Source: an uncultured Clostridia bacterium (GTDB lineage: Bacteria; Bacillota; Clostridia; Oscillospirales; Oscillospiraceae). Taken from it: a stretch of 11,097 nucleotides of DNA. The position numbers and the translations under genes are program-made. Below are positions 6,727 to 11,097 of this stretch, in pieces (the stretch's first letter is position 1; each line of letters opens with the position of its first letter). Under the pieces are notes generated by a model. It made no database searches. It had not been told where the DNA came from and was given only the letters and a program-made list of their open reading frames with translations. The stretch is from assembly GCA_937915065.1 (NCBI GenBank), contig CALDMR010000025.1, forward strand, positions 1 to 11,097, read 5' to 3'.

Positions 6727-7404
6727 TTATGCCCGGCCGTTTTTCTGCGCCTGCTCCAGGGCCTGCACCGCCCGTACCACCCGCGAGGTACCCAGCCGGT
6801 CGGCTCCCAGGGTCAGGAAGCGCTCCGCGTCGGCCAGGCTGGCAATGCCGCCGGAGGCCTTGATCTTCAGCCCCGGCCGCACATGCTGCTTCATCAGGGC
6901 CACATCTTCAAAAGTGGCGCCGCCGCTGCCAAATCCGGTAGAAGTTTTGATAAAGTCCGCGCCGGAGTCGGACACCACTTCGCACAGCTTGATCTTTTCC
7001 TCCTCTGTCAGCAGGCAGGTTTCAATGATAACTTTGAGCACATGCTGGCCGCACATCTCTTTCACGGACTTGATCTCATCACCGATCCACTCCCAGCGCC
7101 CGCTTTTGGCCCAGCCCAGGTTGATGACCATATCGATCTCTTCCGCGCCGTTCTGCAGCGCATCCTGGGCTTCAAAGCATTTCACATAGGTAGTGCTGTA
7201 CCCCGCGGGAAAGCCGATCACCGTGCACACCGGCAGATTTCCGTTGAGATAAGTAGCCGCCGACATCACATGGGACGCCGGCACACACACCGACGCCACG
7301 CCGTAGCGCACGCCCTCATCGCACAGGGTCTGGATCTGGGGCCAGGTGGCCTCGGGCCGCAGCAGCGTGTGATCCACCGTTTTCAAAATATCCTGCAATT
7401 CCAT
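6727..7404 (-). CDS. deoC: Deoxyribose-phosphate aldolase
   Basis: This encodes a 225-residue cytoplasmic class I aldolase that splits 2-deoxy-D-ribose 5-phosphate to acetaldehyde and glyceraldehyde 3-phosphate in deoxynucleoside catabolism. DeoC blocks are clear: DHTLLRPEAT (11-20), VIGFPAGYS, EEIDMVINLG with D91, LKVIIETCLLT (123-133), FIKTSTGF with the Schiff-base lysine K153, and IKASGGI with K182. The length is normal. I chose ATG at 7404 because GGAGG stands 7 bases upstream and the protein then begins as the family does. The frame is open further up, but into the preceding HAD gene. The gap to the HAD stop is 29 bases, so the two are cotranscribed. No deoxynucleoside transporter, phosphorylase or DeoR-type regulator is seen beside it. 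Confidence 0.97.
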   Translation of the reverse strand: MELQDILKTVDHTLLRPEATWPQIQTLCDEGVRYGVASVCVPASHVMSAATYLNGNLPVCTVIGFPAGYSTTYVKCFEAQDALQNGAEEIDMVINLGWAKSGRWEWIGDEIKSVKEMCGQHVLKVIIETCLLTEEEKIKLCEVVSDSGADFIKTSTGFGSGGATFEDVALMKQHVRPGLKIKASGGIASLADAERFLTLGADRLGTSRVVRAVQALEQAQKNGRA

Positions 7405-7433
7405 AAAATACCCTCCGTCCGCTCTCTTATTTT

Positions 7434-8108
7434 TTATTCGTTCTTTTCTTTCGCTTCTGCCTGCAGCAAAGCCGCTTCCAATTCCCCGGCCGTTTTGCAC
7501 ACCGCCAGGGCGCCGGCCTGCTCCAGCTCGCCGGGCAGCGCAAAGTCGAAAAACTCCACGCCGATGCAAGACAGGCCGCAGGCCGCGGCCCCTTCCACAT
7601 CAAACTTCCGATCCCCTACCATCACAGTTTCCGGCAGCTCTGCCGTCCCCACCTGCAGCCGCCTCAGCGCGGCGCGGATCACGTCGGCCTTGGACTCATT
7701 TTCTCCGTCGCTGCCGCAGGCCGCGGCCAGATAGGGCATGAAGCCGAACTTTTCAGCAATGGGGATCACGCTGTGCTCCGGCTTGGAGGACGCGATAGCC
7801 AGGGCGCAGCCCCGCTCCTTCAGGCGGCCCAACAGTTCCACCACCCCGTCGGCAGCCTTGTTTTCCGCCCAGCCCACCACCTCATAGCGCTCCCGAAATA
7901 CGGTCACGGCACGGCGGGCTTCCTCCGCCGTCATGCCGCAGTAGCGCTGGAAGGAATCCTGCAGAGGCGGGCCCACAAAGCGCAGTAGTGTTTCATAGGG
8001 CGGCGCCGGCCGGTTCAATTTTTGCAAACTATAACGCACACTGTTGAAGATCCCCTCCCGGGAGTCCGTCAGCGTGCCGTCCAAATCAAAAAGAATATAG
8101 TGATACAT
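7434..8108 (-). CDS. HAD-superfamily phosphatase (phosphoglycolate phosphatase/nucleotidase type)
   Basis: This encodes a 224-residue HAD hydrolase. Motif I is FDLDGTLTDS with nucleophile D8 and acid D10, motif II is AIASSK (about 105-109), the motif III lysine is in ESKADVI (K140), and motif IV is VGDRKFD (D166, D170). A four-helix cap lies between residues about 15 and 85 and includes FVGPPLQDSF, a signature of the Gph/5'-nucleotidase-like subgroup. The substrate cannot be read from sequence. Lying 29 bases upstream of deoC, it could act on a (deoxy)ribose phosphate or nucleotide, but this is inference. ATG at 8108 has GAGGT 7 bases upstream. It is the first gene of the unit, with a good promoter at 8161-8189. 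Confidence 0.9.
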   Translation of the reverse strand: MYHYILFDLDGTLTDSREGIFNSVRYSLQKLNRPAPPYETLLRFVGPPLQDSFQRYCGMTAEEARRAVTVFRERYEVVGWAENKAADGVVELLGRLKERGCALAIASSKPEHSVIPIAEKFGFMPYLAAACGSDGENESKADVIRAALRRLQVGTAELPETVMVGDRKFDVEGAAACGLSCIGVEFFDFALPGELEQAGALAVCKTAGELEAALLQAEAKEKNE

Positions 8109-8160
8109 CGGTTTACCTCAAAACGATTCAACAGTTTGGAGAACGCATCCCCTGACCGCT

Positions 8161-8189
8161 ATTATATGGAAAGCCACGGCAAAATGCAA
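8161..8189 (-). promoter_or_regulatory. Sigma-A promoter of the HAD-deoC unit
   Basis: On the minus strand there is TTGCAT (8184-8189), a 17-base spacer and a perfect TATAAT (8161-8166). The start of transcription should fall near 8154, about 45 bases before the HAD ATG. Confidence 0.82.
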
Positions 8190-8238
8190 CCGCCCCCTTC
8201 CAAACTGCCGAAAAACACAGCGGAAAGAACCGGGGGGC

Positions 8239-8272
8239 AAAAAACGGAATCCACATGTGGAAGGTTTTCCGT
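8239..8272 (-). terminator. Second terminator-like hairpin downstream of the rubrerythrin gene
   Basis: On the minus strand ACGGAA (8267-8272) pairs with TTCCGT (8244-8249) around the palindrome TCCACATGTGGA (8250-8261), with a 5-base bulge, followed by T6 (8239-8244). It may be a back-up terminator behind 8328-8362, keeping rubrerythrin transcripts out of the HAD-deoC promoter. Confidence 0.5.
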
Positions 8273-8327
8273 CGCAGAAAAGAGAGAAATGCCACAAAAA
8301 CATCCACAAGGAACCGTCGCAAAGCGC

Positions 8328-8362
8328 AAAAAGAGAGGGAACCAGTTTCCCGATTCCCTCTC
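8328..8362 (-). terminator. Rho-independent terminator of the rubrerythrin gene
   Basis: On the minus strand the stem GAGAGGGAA (8354-8362) pairs with TTCCCTCTC (8333-8341) around a 12-base loop, followed by T5 (8328-8332). It begins 28 bases after the TAA of the gene. Confidence 0.88.
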
Positions 8363-8389
8363 AAAAAGTGCTTGTTTATCCGGTTTGGA

Positions 8390-8932
8390 TTAGCCGAAGT
8401 AACGCTCCAGCAGACCCTTCAGAGCCTTGCCGTGGCGGGCCTCGTCGCGGGCCATCTCATGCACGGTGTCGTGGATGGCGTCCAGGTTCAGCTCCTTGGC
8501 CTTCTTAGCCAGGTCGAACTTGCCCTGAGTGGCGCCGTTCTCGGCCTCGACGCGCATCTCCAGGTTCTTCTTGGTGGAGTCGGTCAGGACCTCGCCCAGC
8601 AGCTCGGCAAACTTAGCGGCATGCTCGGCCTCCTCCAGAGCGGCCTTCTCCCAGTACAGGCCGATCTCGGGATAGCCCTCGCGGTGAGCCACGCGGCTCA
8701 TAGCCAGGTACATACCGACCTCGGAGCACTCGCCCTGGAAGTTCTCACGCAGACCCTGGAGGATCTCCTCGGGAGCGCCCTGAGCCACGCCTACCACATG
8801 CTCGGCAGCCCAGGTACGGTCGCCGCCCTGGAGCATGAACTTCTCCTTGGGAGCCTTGCAGATGGGGCAGAAGTCAGGAGCGGCGTCGCCCTCATGAACG
8901 TAACCACAAACAGTGCAGATCCACTTTTTCAT
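8390..8932 (-). CDS. Reverse rubrerythrin (NADH peroxidase-type)
   Basis: This encodes a 180-residue two-domain non-haem iron protein. The rubredoxin domain is N-terminal, with C6-x-x-C9 and C22-x-x-C25 (CTVC, CPIC), followed from about residue 45 by a ferritin-like four-helix domain carrying diiron motifs (GECSEVGMY at 67-75, EEAEH at 100-104, EAEN at 129-132, EMARDEARH at 159-167). Rubredoxin before ferritin is the reverse of classical rubrerythrin and matches the clostridial type that reduces hydrogen peroxide with electrons passed from NADH via a reductase. AGGAGG stands 8 bases before ATG at 8932. Codon use is sharply biased: all Glu are GAG and all Lys but codon 2 are AAG, unlike neighbouring genes, suggesting very high expression. 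It is a single-gene unit with its own promoter, operator and terminator. Confidence 0.95.
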   Translation of the reverse strand: MKKWICTVCGYVHEGDAAPDFCPICKAPKEKFMLQGGDRTWAAEHVVGVAQGAPEEILQGLRENFQGECSEVGMYLAMSRVAHREGYPEIGLYWEKAALEEAEHAAKFAELLGEVLTDSTKKNLEMRVEAENGATQGKFDLAKKAKELNLDAIHDTVHEMARDEARHGKALKGLLERYFG

Positions 8933-8999
8933 ATCTTTTTCCTCCTAATATAATATCATTTGATTTTACTCTATCTTGCATTCAGAAGTACTAATCAGT

Positions 9000-9012
9000 A
9001 ATGATTATCATT
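9000..9012. promoter_or_regulatory. Fur/PerR-type operator
   Basis: AATGATTATCATT is a perfect 6-1-6 inverted repeat centred on 9006, identical to the core of the classical Fur box. It begins 9 bases after the -10 of the rubrerythrin promoter and so covers the expected start of transcription. Because clostridial rubrerythrins are known PerR targets, PerR is the likeliest ligand, but Fur or Zur cannot be excluded from the site alone. Confidence 0.75.
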
Positions 9013-9021
9013 TCTGATATT

Positions 9022-9050
9022 AAGATAGCACAACTTAACTTTCCCGTCAA
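9022..9050 (-). promoter_or_regulatory. Sigma-A promoter of the rubrerythrin gene
   Basis: On the minus strand there is TTGACG (9045-9050), a 17-base spacer and TATCTT (9022-9027). Transcription should begin near 9015, giving a leader of about 83 bases. The Fur/PerR-type box immediately follows the -10. Confidence 0.72.
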
Positions 9051-9133
9051 GTCTTTTTTTCAATTTCCCGAAAGTTTTTTCGCCGGTGTGCGGCGTATGC
9101 GGCTCCGCTGGTGGAACGCCGCGCTTATTTCTG

Positions 9134-9174
9134 ATGATAAAAGTATCATAACACAGTGGGGACGGAAGATTCAA
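9134..9174 (-). promoter_or_regulatory. Possible second promoter with dyad upstream of the rubrerythrin gene
   Basis: On the minus strand there is TTGAAT (9169-9174), an 18-base spacer and TATGAT (9145-9150), overlapped by a perfect 6-4-6 inverted repeat at 9134-9149 (ATGATA-AAAG-TATCAT). No gene starts directly behind it. The arms resemble those of the Fur/PerR box at 9000-9012 but with wider spacing. Confidence 0.35.
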
Positions 9175-9198
9175 GCGCTCTTTTGTAAACTTTCCACA

Positions 9199-9226
9199 CA
9201 GAAAAGCCGCCAGCGGCGGGCTTCTG
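9199..9226 (-). terminator. Probable rho-independent terminator behind the kinase-like pseudogene
   Basis: On the minus strand AAGCC and GCC pair with GGC and GGCTT around a GCT loop with one bulged C, followed by TTTTCTG. It is the last of three hairpins after the stop at 9348 and the only one with a U tract. Confidence 0.55.
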
Positions 9227-9240
9227 AGGCAGCCGAACGC

Positions 9241-9290
9241 CCCCTGTGGCAGATGGGGCTCGTTCTCATCTGCCGGATCCTCCGCAGGGG
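9241..9290. other. Nested hairpin in the 3' region
   Basis: GGCAGATG (9248-9255) pairs perfectly with CATCTGCC (9267-9274), and CCCCTG (9241-9246) pairs with CAGGGG (9285-9290) outside it. The interior asymmetry of about 10 bases makes this a folded element rather than a plain terminator. No known riboswitch core was recognised. Confidence 0.4.
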
Positions 9291-9299
9291 CTATATACG

Positions 9300-9336
9300 A
9301 AGCGCCGGACCCGCTTATACAGCAGGTCCGGCGCTT
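9300..9336. other. Strong hairpin without U tract
   Basis: A 12-bp perfect stem (9300-9311 with 9325-9336) continues after one C/A mismatch with 3 more pairs around a 5-base loop. It starts 12 bases after the stop of the kinase-like gene. No T run follows on either strand, so it may stabilise the 3' end or form part of a compound terminator. Confidence 0.6.
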
Positions 9337-9347
9337 GAATCGTTGGC

Positions 9348-9937
9348 TCAGTCCGCCGCCGACAGTGCCTCTGCGGCGGCACGGATGACAGCTGCCGCGG
9401 CGTCGATGCCGATTCGGCTGTTGACGCACAGGTCATACTCCCGGCTCTGGCCCCAGCGGCCGGTGGCGAAGTAGTTATAATAGGATGCCCTGGCCCGATC
9501 CTGGCGGATCACGAAGCTCTCCAGATTGGACTCCTGCACGCCGTACTCCTCCCGGGCCCGGCGGATGCGCTGGTCCAGGGGGGCATTGATAAATACCTTC
9601 AGGCAGTTGGGCTGCTCCCGGAGGATGTAGTCGGCGCAGCGGCCCACGATGACGCAGGACTCCCGGGCGGCGGCCTCCTTGATGATCTTGGCCTGGGCGA
9701 TAAACACCTGGTCGGGGACCGAGGGCGTCTGGACGCTGGTATAGAGGTCGTAGAGAAAGCTGTTGGTGGGGCGCTGATGCTCGGCACTGCGGATAAATTG
9801 TTCAGAAAAGCCGGTCTTTTTCGCCACATCGGAGATCAGCTGTTTGTCGTAGAACGTGATGCCCATGTCCTCGGACAGCTTCTTTGCGATGAGCCGTCCG
9901 CCGGAGCCGTACTCATGGTGATAACGATATGTTTCAT
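9348..9937 (-). pseudogene. Cytidylate-kinase-like protein, frameshifted near the N-terminus
   Basis: The body matches the cytidylate kinase-like family: EYGSGGRLIAKKLSEDMGITFYDKQLI, FSEQFIRSAEHQRPTN, an IVGRCADYIL block, then R-rich lid residues and YNYFATGRWGQSREYDLCVNS. ATG at 9937 has AGGAGG 7 bases upstream and encodes MKHIVIT, the normal family start, but the next codons run into a different frame from EYGSGG. Family members read MKHIVITISREYGSGG. Here ACCAT is joined straight to GAGTAC, as if 7 bases coding I(S)R had been lost. Repaired, the protein would have about 198 residues, the normal length. The P-loop-like serine/arginine is therefore missing and only a short product, or an N-truncated form from ATG at 9866 (172 residues), could be made. 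A sequencing error cannot be excluded. Promoter and RBS are intact, pointing to a recent lesion. Confidence 0.85.
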
Positions 9938-9961
9938 ACGGACACCTCCTATCCTGCCTTT

Positions 9962-9990
9962 AGTATAATACAGTTGGCGGCGTTCGTCAA
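9962..9990 (-). promoter_or_regulatory. Sigma-A promoter of the kinase-like gene
   Basis: On the minus strand there is TTGACG (9985-9990), a 17-base spacer and TATACT (9962-9967), each 5 of 6 to consensus. It lies in the 61-base gap after the anti-sigma gene, with the start of transcription near 9955 and the AGGAGG at 9945-9950. Confidence 0.82.
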
Positions 9991-9998
9991 AGCACTTT

Positions 9999-11097
9999 TT
10001 AGCGCTGGAATTCTGCTCTGGCGGAGTAGCGGGAGGGCAGCACATCCTCCAGAGACAGGCCGTCGATCTCTCCTCGCTCCCACATCCGCAGCAGCACCTT
10101 GGGCTCTGCGTATACCAGAGCGCCGCCGATCCTGACCCCATGCTCCTCCACATAGCTTTGGGCAGCGGCAAAGTCCCACAGTATGCCTTCACGGATAGGA
10201 CCCACCAGCGCCTCCACCGCCTCAGGCCGGTCCGCCGCATAGGCCAGCACACTTTGGAAGTGGGTCTCCATTTGATAGCCGCTATTGGCGCTGCGATTAT
10301 TCCCGATGGAATTGTAGCCATTTTCAGCAAAGTATTGATGGTAATCAAACAGCGGGTAGGTCTCCCAGGCGGGCGATACCCTTGCCTGCTCCCTGGCGGC
10401 TTCTTCGGGAATCAGGCCTAGGAAATGGCTTTGCCCCCCTATGGCCTCAATGGGATCGGATACCCGTACACCCGCCCAGCGGAAAGAGATCCGGTTGCTG
10501 TTGTCCAAATCATAAGATTCCGCCAGCTTGGCGAACTGCACACAGGTCAGATCCTCAGGGAAATGGACCCATGCGGTAATAAAGGAGGTCTCGGGCAGCT
10601 GGGACAGGTATTCTATCTGGCGATTGAAGGTGCTTTCCTCCGGAGATGCCGGGGCCGTGTAATCCAGCCAGTTCAGTTTATAATTTTCCCATCCGCGCTG
10701 CACCTGCTTACCGTAGCTGTCGGGCCGCAGCTTCTGGGTCACCGGCAGCATATCCCCAGTCAGTCCGTCCACTGTCTGATAGGTGAGGGTATAGCGTCCA
10801 AAACCCTCCTCATCCACCTGAATGTCCGCAGGAGTCTGGCCCGGCACCAACAGCTCGTAGAGAGCGGTCAGATCCACCTCCACATCATCCCCTACGTTGT
10901 ACAACATGGCCGCTTCGCTATCCCGCTCCTCATCCTGCCCCACCGTCCGTCCGTTGGGCTGATAGTAAAAGGAGACCACCAGCGGATTGATCACAAACTG
11001 CACCGCCAGCACCGCCGCCAGCACGATAGACGCCGCCCACAGGGCGGTGCGGCGCAGCCTGCGGTTCACCGTGCGCTTTACCTTCTTTACCTCGGCG
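9999..11097 (-). CDS. Anti-sigma factor / sigma-factor-regulator protein, 5' end missing
   Basis: At least 365 residues are in frame to the right edge. A basic segment (AEVKKVKRTVNRRLRRT) leads into one TM helix (ALWAASIVLAAVLAVQFVINPLVV), then a large outer domain. The later part, FITAWVHFPEDLTCVQFAKLAESYDLDNSNRISFRWAGVRV, is typical of the sigma factor regulator C-terminal domain, and the TM region fits the matching N-terminal domain. Such proteins are usually encoded just after an ECF sigma factor and hold it at the membrane until an outer signal is received; here the upstream side is beyond the window. A GTG at 11069 could be read as a start, but the frame continues upstream with family-like basic residues, so I take the gene as truncated by the edge. 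No terminator is seen between its TAA and the next promoter. Confidence 0.8.
   Translation of the reverse strand, partial: AEVKKVKRTVNRRLRRTALWAASIVLAAVLAVQFVINPLVVSFYYQPNGRTVGQDEERDSEAAMLYNVGDDVEVDLTALYELLVPGQTPADIQVDEEGFGRYTLTYQTVDGLTGDMLPVTQKLRPDSYGKQVQRGWENYKLNWLDYTAPASPEESTFNRQIEYLSQLPETSFITAWVHFPEDLTCVQFAKLAESYDLDNSNRISFRWAGVRVSDPIEAIGGQSHFLGLIPEEAAREQARVSPAWETYPLFDYHQYFAENGYNSIGNNRSANSGYQMETHFQSVLAYAADRPEAVEALVGPIREGILWDFAAAQSYVEEHGVRIGGALVYAEPKVLLRMWERGEIDGLSLEDVLPSRYSARAEFQR

Noticed and set aside
5691..6863. Plus-strand frame of 390 codons across the operator region
   Set aside because: It crosses the repressor gene, its promoter and a terminator on the opposite strand; the composition is Pro/Arg-rich and non-protein-like.
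8255..8953. Plus-strand frame of 232 codons opposite the rubrerythrin gene
   Set aside because: It arises from the strong GC codon bias of the opposite-strand rubrerythrin, and its Leu/Val-rich translation matches nothing known.
8995..9474. Open frames on both strands between the rubrerythrin promoter and the kinase-like gene
   Set aside because: They run through promoter elements and hairpins, lack ribosome binding sites, and show no domain-like composition.
9900..9937. Programmed frameshift in the kinase-like gene
   Set aside because: There is no slippery heptamer or downstream structure at the junction, and simple loss of 7 bases also explains the missing I-S-R residues.
1..11097. CRISPR array, insertion sequence, tRNA or phage signature
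   Set aside because: No spaced direct repeats, terminal inverted repeats with transposase, tRNA-like cloverleaf or phage genes were found.

Overview
The window looks like a chromosomal segment of a GC-rich, spore-forming, anaerobic Firmicute, most likely a gut Clostridium of the Oscillospiraceae/Ruminococcaceae type. The reasons are sporulation genes (yqfC/yqfD and a ylbJ/spoVV-type gene), a reverse rubrerythrin, strong AGGAGG ribosome binding sites, a BlaI/BlaR1-type pair and an anti-sigma protein of the sigma-factor-regulator family. The family and genus are inferred from gene content and style, not from a marker gene. All genes are on the minus strand except the ylbJ/spoVV-like gene.

Layout from left to right. 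(1) 1-2788, minus: a conserved Firmicute operon read as yqfCD, phoH, ybeY. YqfC and YqfD form one continuous reading frame, and the yqfF (7TM-HD) gene often found between phoH and ybeY is absent. ybeY runs off the left edge. (2) 2894-3901, plus: a YlbJ/SpoVV-like sporulation membrane protein, divergent from yqfCD; the shared gap has two opposed sigma-E-like -10 motifs. (3) 3904-3939: a bidirectional terminator between converging genes. (4) 3940-6377, minus: a two-gene blaI-blaR1 (M56 peptidase) operon with ATGA overlap. It is preceded by a good promoter and two 16-bp dyads that look like BlaI operators. The peptidase carries an unrecognised outer domain of about 350 residues instead of a penicillin-binding domain. 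(5) 6472-8108, minus: a HAD phosphatase, deoC (deoxyribose-phosphate aldolase) and a possible two-TM small protein, with a clear promoter in front and a strong hairpin behind. (6) 8390-8932, minus: a highly codon-biased reverse rubrerythrin with a sigma-A promoter and a perfect 6-1-6 Fur/PerR-type box over the expected transcription start; a terminator follows. (7) 9199-9937, minus: a cytidylate-kinase-like gene broken near its start by what looks like a 7-nt deletion, followed by three hairpins. (8) 9999-11097, minus: an anti-sigma/sigma-regulator membrane protein, cut by the right edge.

Functionally the segment mixes sporulation and RNA-maturation housekeeping, two extracytoplasmic sensing modules (M56/BlaI and the anti-sigma protein), a deoxynucleoside catabolic unit and a peroxide-defence gene. 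No mobile element, CRISPR array, tRNA or rRNA was seen. I saw no clear new multi-gene system. The most notable items are the YqfC-YqfD fusion, the M56 protein with a novel sensor region and its twin operators, the Fur/PerR box of the rubrerythrin, and the frameshifted kinase.
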